A DNA stretch of 64,000 nucleotides from contig NZ_PCOT01000015.1 in NCBI RefSeq assembly GCF_002979415.1, positions 28,054 through 92,053 of the forward strand, written 5' to 3'. The notes below the pieces were generated by a model. That model searched no databases. It saw nothing but the letters and a program-made list of their open reading frames with translations, and had not been told where the DNA came from. Below, piece after piece: positions 24,373-33,982 of the stretch. Source of the DNA: Microbacterium sp. MYb72. GTDB lineage: Bacteria; Actinomycetota; Actinomycetes; Actinomycetales; Microbacteriaceae. The translations under genes were made by a program, and so were the position numbers. How positions within the stretch are numbered: position 1 is the first letter of the stretch; each line of letters starts with the position of its first letter.

Positions 24373-24975
24373 CTATGCGGCCAGCCGCGCGCGCAGCGAG
24401 TCGAGCAGCACCGAGACGCCCAGCTCGAAGGTGCGGTCGGAACGGGCCTCGCCGCGCTCTGCTCCGTCGAGGAGACGCCCGAGGGTGCGGGTCTCCCCCT
24501 CCGGCTGCCAGATGTCATCGGGGGAGGCGAGGTCGAGTCCGAAGCCGATGGCGAAGGCATCGATGAGGGCGATGATCGCGAGGATCTCGTCTTCGGGGAA
24601 TCCTCCGTCGACGAGCACCGTCGCGAGCTCGTCGTAGGCGGCGATCACCGAGGGGTGGGTGATCGTCTTGCCGATGAGCAGGGGCACGAGCTGCGGGTGG
24701 TCGGCGTACATGCGGCGCTGTGTGCGGAGCACGTCGACCAGATAGTCGTCCCATGCGTCGCCCGACGGCTCGACCCGGTATCCGATGATGAGGCGCCCGC
24801 GCATGAGCTCGACGATGCCGTCCATGCCGTCGACGTGGTTGTAGAGCGACGACGGCCGCACGCCGAGGCTCCGGGCGATGGCGTTGACGCCGAACGGCTC
24901 TCCGGCACGCGACAGGGCGAGTCCGGCATCGCCGATGATCTCGGCCGACAGCAGCGGCGTGGTCGGTCTCGGCAT
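24373..24975 (-). CDS. TetR family transcriptional regulator
   Basis: A 200-residue regulator with an N-terminal helix-turn-helix at about 10-55 (FGVNAIARSLGVRPSSLYNHVDGMDGIVELM) and a TetR C-terminal helical domain. GAGGAACC precedes the ATG. It is divergent from the MFS-amidohydrolase operon, with a 17-base-period repeated operator-like sequence between them, so it probably represses that operon. The inducer may be a substrate of the transporter or amidohydrolase. Confidence 0.9.
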   Translation of the reverse strand: MPRPTTPLLSAEIIGDAGLALSRAGEPFGVNAIARSLGVRPSSLYNHVDGMDGIVELMRGRLIIGYRVEPSGDAWDDYLVDVLRTQRRMYADHPQLVPLLIGKTITHPSVIAAYDELATVLVDGGFPEDEILAIIALIDAFAIGFGLDLASPDDIWQPEGETRTLGRLLDGAERGEARSDRTFELGVSVLLDSLRARLAA

Positions 24976-25053
24976 GGTTCCTCATTCCCAGGAGATCGTC
25001 ACGTGCTCGCAACACAGGGTCTTCCCTGCGACATCTCCTCTGTGCATAATAAT

Positions 25054-25086
25054 GAACACCATTCGTTTACGAACACCATTCGTTTA
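25054..25086. promoter_or_regulatory. Direct repeat, probable TetR operator
   Basis: GAACACCATTCGTTTA occurs twice in tandem (25054-25069 and 25071-25086), separated by one base. The junction contains the inverted repeat TTCGT-TT-ACGAA. It lies between the divergent TetR and MFS genes and 80 bases upstream of the preferred MFS start. Overlapping direct and inverted repeats in such a place fit a TetR operator. Confidence 0.6.
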
Positions 25087-25166
25087 TGCGTGGCATGCCC
25101 CACCCGCGCATCCCGCCTCACCCGACACCCGCGCACACCGCCGTGCGCCCGCCCTTGGAGTCCTCC

Positions 25167-26417
25167 ATGACCGTTCCCGATCTCCGCACTCGAGTCCCCC
25201 TCCGCCTGCCGACCGCCACCGCCACCTTCGCCATCGGCATCGCCGGCTACCTCGGCGTCAACCTCTCCCCCTACATGATCACCGCGGCGCAGACCGCCCT
25301 CGGCATCGACGTGCTCGCGGCCAGCTGGCTCGTGACGGCCACTCTGCTGCTCACCGCCGTCTCCGGGCTCTCGATCGCACCGCTGTGCGCCGGCATCCAC
25401 CGCCGCACGGTCGCGCGCACCGGCCTCGCCCTCGCCGTCCTGGGCTTCGGCGCGGCGGCGTTCCTGCCCGGCCTCGTGCTTCCGGGTCTCCTCGCCGGCG
25501 GCATCGGCGCCGGCGGTGCGGTCGCCGCATCCGGTGCGGCGCTGGCCGCGTTCCGCAACCCCGACCGCGTCGCCGGGTTCAACGGCCTCGCCAACCGCGG
25601 AGTCATCACCGTCGTGCTCGCCGTCATCCCGCTGATCGGTCTCGCCCCCATCGACGTGTTCGGCGCTCTGGCGCTGTTCAGCCTGATCGGCCTGCTCGTG
25701 TCGGCGTGGCTGCCGGCGGCGCCCGTCATCGCACCGCAGGCCGCGGCCGCCGTGGCGGAGGCCATGCCGATCGACATCCCCGAGACCGGCGCGGTCAGGG
25801 TGTCTCCTGCGCGGTCGCGCCTCGTGACGATCGCGGGCTTCGGCCTGCTCGTGACGTTCGCGCTCTGGGCCGCCAGCGAGGACTCGCTGTGGGCGATGGC
25901 CGGGGTCATGGGCGCCGAGCAGACCGGCCTCACCCCCGAGGGGCTCGGCATCGCCCTCAGCGGCGCGACCGCCGGAGGACTCCTCGGCTCCCTGCTGCTC
26001 ATGATCGTCGGCGACAAGCTCGGCCGGGCGGTGCCGCTCGTGATCCTGCTCGTCCTCGGCGGGGCGCTGAAGATCGTCGAGGGCTTCACCACCGATCCGA
26101 CGGCGTTCATCGTCGTCTTCATCGCCTGGAACACCGTGTACGCGGTCGCGTTCATGTACTTCGTCTCGACCTCGGCCGCCCTCGACGCCGACGGCCGCTG
26201 GTCCGGGCCGCTCCTCGCCGTCTATCTCGTCGGCTCCGCCCTGACCCCGGTGATCGGCGCCGCGCTGGTCAGCGTGCTCGGCTATGAGGGCTTCGCGATC
26301 GCGCTCGGCATTGCGAGCTTCGTCCTCGCCGTTCCCGCCGGGGCGATCGCCCTGCTGTCCACGCGCCTCGAGCGCACCGCCACCACCGTCGTCGCCCACG
26401 AGGAGATCCCCGCATGA
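25167..26417 (+). CDS. MFS transporter (CynX-like)
   Basis: A 416-residue, roughly 12-helix major-facilitator protein. The ATG at 25167 is preferred because GGAG lies 6 bases upstream and because an earlier ATG at 25086 lies inside the operator repeat. The N-terminus leads quickly into the first helix (TFAIGIAGYLGVNLSPYMITA). The protein resembles the cyanate/CynX branch and drug-type MFS carriers; the substrate is unknown. It overlaps the amidohydrolase gene by ATGA, so the pair is probably a permease and its enzyme. Confidence 0.87.
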   Translation: MTVPDLRTRVPLRLPTATATFAIGIAGYLGVNLSPYMITAAQTALGIDVLAASWLVTATLLLTAVSGLSIAPLCAGIHRRTVARTGLALAVLGFGAAAFLPGLVLPGLLAGGIGAGGAVAASGAALAAFRNPDRVAGFNGLANRGVITVVLAVIPLIGLAPIDVFGALALFSLIGLLVSAWLPAAPVIAPQAAAAVAEAMPIDIPETGAVRVSPARSRLVTIAGFGLLVTFALWAASEDSLWAMAGVMGAEQTGLTPEGLGIALSGATAGGLLGSLLLMIVGDKLGRAVPLVILLVLGGALKIVEGFTTDPTAFIVVFIAWNTVYAVAFMYFVSTSAALDADGRWSGPLLAVYLVGSALTPVIGAALVSVLGYEGFAIALGIASFVLAVPAGAIALLSTRLERTATTVVAHEEIPA

Positions 26418-28045
26418 CCCGCACTGAGCGACCAGAGGGAGTCGAAGTGACCCGCACGCTGTACCGCAACGCCCGCTTCTTCACCGCCGCCGACGACGCG
26501 CAGTGGGCCGACGCCGTCGTCGTGGAGGACGGCAGGTTCGTCTTCGTGGGCGCGGAGGCGGATGCTCCGGCATCCGATGCGGTCGTCGATCTCGACGGGC
26601 GGGCGGTGGTGCCCGGATTCACCGATGCGCACACCCACCTGCTCATGATGGGCAGCGCGCTCGGACAGGTCGGCCTCACCGACGCGCGCACCCTGGAGGA
26701 GATCCAGGAGCGCCTGCGAGCGGCCCGCGCGCAGGCTGAGGGCGAGCTGTACGGTCGCGGCTGGCTGTTCGACGCGATCGAGGGCGGCCAGCCGACCGCC
26801 GCGATGATCGACGCCGCCGTCTCCGACATCCCCGTCTTCCTCGACGCCAACGACTACCACTCGTGCTGGGTGAACAGCGCCGCCCTGGCGAGGCTCGGCA
26901 TCACGCGCGACACCCCCGATCCCATCGGCGGGCGCATCGAGAGGGATGCCGCGGGCGACGCCACCGGGATGCTGTACGAGACCGCGGCCCAGCAGTTCGC
27001 CTGGACGCACCGCGACGCCACGACCACCGACGCGCAGCGCGACGCCGACGTCGAGCGGGTCGTCGCCGCCTACCTGGAGTCCGGCGTCACCGGAGCCGTA
27101 GACATGGCGTTCGATGAGCTCGGTCTCGCCGCACTCGGCCGCGCGGCCGCGCGGGGGGCCCTACCGCTGCGGATCGACGCGCACTGGTTCGTCGCCAACA
27201 CGGGAGACGACGCCGCGAACCTCGCCCAGGTCGCACGGGCGGCCGAGCTCGCCGCCGCTCCGCAGGCCGGGGTGCGTGTGCGGGGCATCAAGCTCGTGCT
27301 CGACGGCACGATCGACGCGTGCACGGCGGCGATGAAGAGCCCCTACGCCGACGGGTCGAACGCCGACGCGATCTGGCCGGCCGAGCGGCTGTTCCCCGTC
27401 GTCGCGGCGGCGGATGCGGCCGGCCTGCAGATCGCGATGCACGCGATCGGCGACGCCGCGAGCACGCTCGCACTCGACGCGATCGAGCACGCCGTCGCGC
27501 AGAACGGAGACCGCCCCCGACGCCATCGCATCGAGCACCTGGAGTATGCGGCCCCCGGCACAGCCGAACGCATGGCGAGGCTCGGAGTGACCGCGTCGAT
27601 GCAGCCGGTGCACGCCGACCCCGCGATCTTCGCGAACTGGGCCGCCCAGCTCGGCGATGATCGCGTCGACCGCGCGTTCGCGTGGCCCGAGTACGAGGAT
27701 GCCGGCGCGCTCCTCGCCTTCTCGACGGATGCGCCCACCGCGCCGCACGAGGCTCTCGCGAACATGTACGTCGCGGCGACCAGGGCGTCAGCGCTGGACC
27801 CGTCGGCGCCCGCGGTGCATCCGCAGTTCGCGCTGCCCTTGGAGCGGGCGATCGCGCATGCGACGCGGGATGCCGCGGCATCCGTGGGCGACGGCGCCTG
27901 GCGCGGAACGATCGCGGTCGGGCAGGCCGCCGACTTCGCGGTGCTCGACGTCGATCCGTTCGTAGAGGGGGCGGCCTCGCTGCTCGGGGCTCACGTCGTG
28001 CTCACCGTGATCGCCGGCGTGGAGGAGTACTCCGCGGCGGAGTGA
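26414..28045 (+). CDS. Amidohydrolase, YtcJ/Amidohydrolase_3 family
   Basis: A 543-residue metal-dependent hydrolase of the amidohydrolase superfamily. The metal motif DAHTHL is at about residues 72-77, followed by HAIGDAA, the HRIEHLEYA histidine motif and the late aspartate in [13 protein letters not shown]. The N-terminal beta segment [21 protein letters not shown] is typical. Members hydrolyse N-acyl amides, imidazolones or similar substrates; the specific substrate is unknown. It is coupled by ATGA to the MFS transporter and ends before a strong hairpin. An internal GTG at 26448 is an alternative start. Confidence 0.88.
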   Translation: MTRTERPEGVEVTRTLYRNARFFTAADDAQWADAVVVEDGRFVFVGAEADAPASDAVVDLDGRAVVPGFTDAHTHLLMMGSALGQVGLTDARTLEEIQERLRAARAQAEGELYGRGWLFDAIEGGQPTAAMIDAAVSDIPVFLDANDYHSCWVNSAALARLGITRDTPDPIGGRIERDAAGDATGMLYETAAQQFAWTHRDATTTDAQRDADVERVVAAYLESGVTGAVDMAFDELGLAALGRAAARGALPLRIDAHWFVANTGDDAANLAQVARAAELAAAPQAGVRVRGIKLVLDGTIDACTAAMKSPYADGSNADAIWPAERLFPVVAAADAAGLQIAMHAIGDAASTLALDAIEHAVAQNGDRPRRHRIEHLEYAAPGTAERMARLGVTASMQPVHADPAIFANWAAQLGDDRVDRAFAWPEYEDAGALLAFSTDAPTAPHEALANMYVAATRASALDPSAPAVHPQFALPLERAIAHATRDAAASVGDGAWRGTIAVGQAADFAVLDVDPFVEGAASLLGAHVVLTVIAGVEEYSAAE

Positions 28046-28053
28046 TCGGCGAT

Positions 28054-28093
28054 GCCCGTCGGCCCGGCCTCTGGACAGGCCGCGCCGACGGGC
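28054..28093 (+). terminator. Hairpin after the amidohydrolase gene
   Basis: A two-part stem: GCCCGTCGGC (28054-28063) with GCCGACGGGC (28084-28093), one C-C mismatch, then CGGCCT (28065-28070) with AGGCCG (28077-28082), loop CTGGAC. It begins 9 bases after the stop codon and ends 13 bases before the VOC gene. Confidence 0.7.
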
Positions 28094-28106
28094 GCATGCT
28101 GAACGC

Positions 28107-28502
28107 ATGACCGCCTTCCAGACCACGCACGCGTTCAGCGGGTTCAGCGTCGACGACATCGACGCGGCCCGTTCCTTCTACGGCGAGACCCTGGGACTCG
28201 ACGTGTCGACGAACGCCATGGGGTTCCTCGACATCCGTCTGCCCCAGGGCGGCTCGATCCTCGTGTACGCCAAGCCGAACCACACGCCCGCGAGCTTCAC
28301 GATCCTCAACTTCCCGGTCGACGACGTCGAGGCCGCGGTCGACGAGCTCAACGCCCGCGGTGTCGTGACGAAGATCTACGTCGACCCCGACTTCGGCACC
28401 GACGCGAAGGGCATCGCGCACGGCGGACCCGGCCGCGGACCCGACATCGCGTGGTTCACCGACCCCGCAGGGAACGTGCTCTCGGTGCTCGCCGCGAGCT
28501 GA
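28107..28502 (+). CDS. VOC (glyoxalase/bleomycin resistance) family protein
   Basis: A 131-residue single VOC module with the paired beta-alpha-beta-beta-beta pattern. [22 protein letters not shown] marks the first half and [15 protein letters not shown] the second. Family members are metal-dependent lyases, dioxygenases or binding proteins; no specific role can be assigned. It lies 13 bases past a terminator-like hairpin and convergent with ppsA. Confidence 0.88.
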   Translation: MTAFQTTHAFSGFSVDDIDAARSFYGETLGLDVSTNAMGFLDIRLPQGGSILVYAKPNHTPASFTILNFPVDDVEAAVDELNARGVVTKIYVDPDFGTDAKGIAHGGPGRGPDIAWFTDPAGNVLSVLAAS

Positions 28503-28511
28503 GCCCCGCGC

Positions 28512-30887
<2,376 letters not shown>

Positions 30888-30914
30888 GGTGTTCTTCTTT
30901 CGGGTCGGAACCTA

Positions 30915-31008
30915 GTCGTCGAGCGAGCGATGGTCGGTGAGCGAGCGATGGTCGTTGAGCGAGCGAAGCGAGACGAAACGCAGAGACGAAACGCAGAGAC
31001 GAGACGAG
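30915..31008. repeat. Tandem repeats between ppsR and ppsA
   Basis: Three 18-base units of the form GTCGNNGAGCGAGCGANG (30915-30932, 30933-30950, 30951-30968) are followed by three 13-base units, GAGACGAAACGCA twice and a diverged third (30970-30982, 30983-30995, 30996-31008). The whole 94 bases lies in the intergenic region just downstream of ppsR and just upstream of the ppsA start. A related stretch occurs at 61068-61106. Confidence 0.85.
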
Positions 31009-31012
31009 CTGT

Positions 31013-31864
31013 TCAGCTCCGCAGCCTCATGGACTGCATGATCACGGCGGACATCTCCTCCACGGACTTCGTGGAGGAGTTCAGGAAGGGCACGCGGTTG
31101 CGGCGGTAGAGATCCTCGGCCCGGCGGATCTCGAGGGTGCACTGGGCGAGGCTCGAGTACGTGCTGTCGGGGCGGCGCTCATGCCGGACCTGGCTGAGCC
31201 GGAGGGGCGTCGTGGTGAGGCCGAAGCACTTCGACGCGTACTTCGCGACCGTGCGCGGAAGACCGTCTGCGGGGTAGTCGTCGTCCGTCAGCGGATAGTT
31301 CGCGACGAGGAGCCCGTACTGCAGTGCCAGGTACATCGTCGTGGGCGTCTTGCCGCAGCGCGACGGCGCGATGATGATGACGTCGGCGATGTCGAGGGCG
31401 CGCATGCTCTGTCCGTCGTCGTGCTCGATGGCGTACTCGACGGCGCGCATCCTGGCGAAGTAGCGCTCCATGTCGCCCACCCCGTGGAACTGGCCGAGCT
31501 GCTCGGATGCCGTGCTCCCGAGGCTCGTCTCCAGCTCGCGCAGGTGCCCGCCGAGGAGGTCGATCATCACTCCGCCCGCATCGGCGAGCGCGGCGAGGAT
31601 CTGCGCGGACTTCACGGTGGTGAAGATGATCGGCTCCTCGCCGTCTCCGCGCTTCGCTCTGATGTCGGCGGCGACGTTGTCTGCACCGTCGATGGAGTCG
31701 ACGAACGGCACGGTGTGGCGCCGGAAGGTCACCGCGGGGAAGTTCGCCAGCAGCGCGTTGCCCAGCGTCTCCGCGGTGATGCCCGTGCTGTCCGAGACGA
31801 AGTACGCGTCGCGGGAAGAGGTGCCGTCGCCGTGCAGCGCAAGACCGGGCCGCGGAGTGGTCAT
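31013..31864 (-). CDS. ppsR: PEP synthase regulatory protein (DUF299 kinase/phosphotransferase)
   Basis: A 283-residue member of the PpsR/PDRP family, which inactivates PEP synthase by ADP-dependent phosphorylation and reactivates it by Pi-dependent dephosphorylation. The Walker-like motif is APSRCGKTPTTMYLALQYG. The N-terminal YFVSDSTGITAETLGNALL is the family signature. The ATG at 31864 is chosen because the family starts a few residues before this signature. It lies immediately upstream of ppsA on the same strand. Confidence 0.93.
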   Translation of the reverse strand: MTTPRPGLALHGDGTSSRDAYFVSDSTGITAETLGNALLANFPAVTFRRHTVPFVDSIDGADNVAADIRAKRGDGEEPIIFTTVKSAQILAALADAGGVMIDLLGGHLRELETSLGSTASEQLGQFHGVGDMERYFARMRAVEYAIEHDDGQSMRALDIADVIIIAPSRCGKTPTTMYLALQYGLLVANYPLTDDDYPADGLPRTVAKYASKCFGLTTTPLRLSQVRHERRPDSTYSSLAQCTLEIRRAEDLYRRNRVPFLNSSTKSVEEMSAVIMQSMRLRS

Positions 31865-32062
31865 CGGGCGCACCTCACTGTGATCGGATCGGGATGCCAC
31901 AACCGTATGAAAGAAGTGCACCCCACGATCACCGATCCGCGAGTTAAGAACAGCAGAAATTGCCACTACGGCATGTGCCGCTCCGCCCGCATCGCTCGCA
32001 CGCTCCGCAGACGCCGGGTGCGCGGAAGGTGCGCACCGTCGTCACTCCGCGAATCCGATGCA

Positions 32063-32079
32063 GGATGCCTGCGGCATCC
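32063..32079 (-). terminator. Short hairpin beyond the GNAT gene
   Basis: GGATGCC-TGC-GGCATCC, a 7-base stem with a 3-base loop, 19 bases past the stop codon of the minus-strand GNAT gene. It is short, so weak support only. Confidence 0.4.
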
Positions 32080-32097
32080 GCCACCCGCGCCGTCCGC

Positions 32098-32610
32098 TCA
32101 GGGGACGAGCGGTTCCAGGGTCTTCGCGAGCTGGTGGTCGGCGTAGGGCGACGAGGAGAAGCGCTCGACGGTCTCGTACCCGAGTCGACGATAGAGGCGA
32201 TGCGCCTCGGCGAGGTCGTCGCGCACCGTCAGTCGCAGTGTGCGGATGCCGCGACGCGCGCTGATCGACTCGATCTCGGCGAGCAGCGCCTGTCCGACGC
32301 CGCGTCCTCGTGCGGTGCCGTCGACGAACACCCGCGTGAGTTCCCCGACTCCCTGCTCGATCACCCTCATGCCACCGCAGCCGACCGCGCGGCCCCCGTC
32401 TCGGGCGACGAGCAGGAACCCCTCGTCGCCGCAGAGGTCGTCGCTCGGTTCGTCGAGCATCGCCGCCGTCACCTCAGCGGCGGTCGCCGGCCGCCCCCAG
32501 TACCGGCCGACGATGTCGATGAAGAAGCGCTCCAGAATCGCGCGCCCTTCCGGAGACCGGGGATCCACGAGAGCCAGGGTCAGCGGCGCATCCGAGTATC
32601 CAGAAGTCAT
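32098..32610 (-). CDS. GNAT family N-acetyltransferase
   Basis: A 170-residue single GNAT domain. The pyrophosphate-binding loop GTARGRGVGQALLAEIE and the later RLYRRLGYETVERF are clear. The ATG at 32610 is preferred over upstream options because GAGAGGACC precedes it and the open frame further upstream overlaps the tRNA gene. The substrate is unknown. Confidence 0.87.
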   Translation of the reverse strand: MTSGYSDAPLTLALVDPRSPEGRAILERFFIDIVGRYWGRPATAAEVTAAMLDEPSDDLCGDEGFLLVARDGGRAVGCGGMRVIEQGVGELTRVFVDGTARGRGVGQALLAEIESISARRGIRTLRLTVRDDLAEAHRLYRRLGYETVERFSSSPYADHQLAKTLEPLVP

Positions 32611-32771
32611 GACGGTCCTCTCGGCGATCAACGCCTGCCCGGCCGCGTGCCGTGCACAACCCTCGCTCGCTCCTGTCGCACACCCCGGAGCAGGGATCCA
32701 CACGCGCGGATCATCGGAGCGAGAACGTCGACAGCGTCTCGAAAGACGGGCTCTGACCAGGGAATCTACTG

Positions 32772-32860
32772 CGGAGACGAGGGGATTTGAACCCCTGGTC
32801 CCCGTGAGGGGACTCCACCTTAGCAGGGTGGTGCACTCGGCCGGACTATGCGACGTCTCC
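32772..32860 (-). tRNA. tRNA-Ser (anticodon GCU)
   Basis: An 89-base class II tRNA on the minus strand. The acceptor stem pairs GGAGACG with CGTCTCC and the discriminator is G, as expected for serine. The anticodon loop CTGCTAA gives GCU (bases 32822-32824), reading AGC/AGU. The long variable arm pairs TCCCC with GGGGA, and the T arm contains GGTTCAAAT. CCA is not encoded. Confidence 0.96.
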
Positions 32861-33034
32861 AGGCATCCGAGCCGAAGACGCGGATGCACCCTGCAATCAT
32901 AACGGGTCGGACGTGCAGTCACGAATCGGGTCTCCGTGGCCGTGGAACAACCCGGATGCCGTCGCCGATGTATCACCGACGGTCCAGCGCGCTCCTTCCC
33001 TGGGAGAGATCTTTCGCCGACGAAGGAGAAGACG

Positions 33035-33877
33035 ATGAACGTCGCACCATGGAGCACGATCGGACCTGGCGCTGACTGGGCGCCGGTGCGGAGCATCCAG
33101 TACTTCCTATGCGTCCACGGCCACACCGTGGTCGTAGACGGCGTCTACGGGCCGCAGACCGCGGCGGCAGTGTCCGCCCGGCAGGCCGCCGTCGGGCTGC
33201 CCTCCGACGGCGTGGTCGGGCCGCAGACCTGGCCCCACCTCTACGTCGCCAGCCAGCAGGGCGATCACGGAGACGCGGTGCGCGCCGTGCAGCAGTTCGG
33301 GCTCGTTCCCTCCCCCGGGCTTGACCCGCTGGTGGTCGACGGCGACTTCGGTCCGCTCACCGCCGACCGCGTGCGCCAGTTCCAGTGGGCGTGGGGGCTC
33401 GGGCAAGACGGCGCCGCCGGCTACGAGACCTGGTCGTTCCTGAGCGCGCTCGTCCCGGGCGCCGATCTCTGGCCACTCGTGAAGGTGGGGGCGACGCAGG
33501 ACTCGAACTGGCGGGTGCTGGCCGCCCAGCATCTGCTGCGGCATCGCGGAGCGACGATCTCCGCCGACGGTGTCTTCGGACCCCTCAGCGGTGCAGCGAT
33601 CCAGGCGTTCCAGCAGACGCTGCGGGCGACCTTCATCAGCACGACGGTCGGCCTCCTCGACTGGCCGGCACTGATCGACACCGTCTCGCTCGGCGCGACC
33701 GGGGAGGTGGTGCGCGCCGTGCAGACGCTGCTCCCTGCGCCGCTCGCCGTCGACGGCTCGTTCGGTCCGCAGACGGATGCCGCGGTGCGCAGCTTCCAGA
33801 CGATGTTCGCTCCCCCAGCGGACGGCGTCGTGGGACCGGAGACCTGGCAGGCGCTGACGCTGCCGAAGTTCGACTGA
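33035..33877 (+). CDS. Peptidoglycan-binding-repeat protein without a signal peptide
   Basis: A 280-residue protein built almost wholly from four PG_binding_1-like repeats of about 65 residues. Each has a DGxFGPxT-type core: [24 protein letters not shown] and [15 protein letters not shown] precedes the ATG at 33035. There is no recognisable Sec or Tat signal and no catalytic domain, which is unusual for cell-wall-binding proteins. It may be released by lysis or a non-classical route, or be derived from an endolysin or phage tail protein. A terminator follows. Confidence 0.82.
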   Translation: MNVAPWSTIGPGADWAPVRSIQYFLCVHGHTVVVDGVYGPQTAAAVSARQAAVGLPSDGVVGPQTWPHLYVASQQGDHGDAVRAVQQFGLVPSPGLDPLVVDGDFGPLTADRVRQFQWAWGLGQDGAAGYETWSFLSALVPGADLWPLVKVGATQDSNWRVLAAQHLLRHRGATISADGVFGPLSGAAIQAFQQTLRATFISTTVGLLDWPALIDTVSLGATGEVVRAVQTLLPAPLAVDGSFGPQTDAAVRSFQTMFAPPADGVVGPETWQALTLPKFD

Positions 33878-33920
33878 CACGGGGTCGATGCCGGCATCCA
33901 TCGTCCGCCCTCCGTACATG

Positions 33921-33960
33921 CCGGCGCCCCTCCTCTGCAGATGCACAGGAGGGGCGCCGG
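33921..33960. terminator. Bidirectional hairpin between convergent genes
   Basis: A perfect 14-base inverted repeat (33921-33934 with 33947-33960), 12-base loop. It lies between the ends of the peptidoglycan-binding-repeat gene and the convergent GH3 gene. Confidence 0.8.
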
Positions 33961-33982
33961 TCGGGCAGCGACGGTGCGCGGG

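Noticed and set aside
25054..25086. Short direct repeats that could suggest a CRISPR start
   Set aside because: Only two 16-base copies, one base apart, no spacers of 30 or more bases and no cas genes; operator is the better reading.
30915..31008. Tandem repeats considered as CRISPR or as a coding repeat
   Set aside because: Units are adjacent without spacers, two unit lengths occur, and no frame fits ribosome sites; non-coding repeat.
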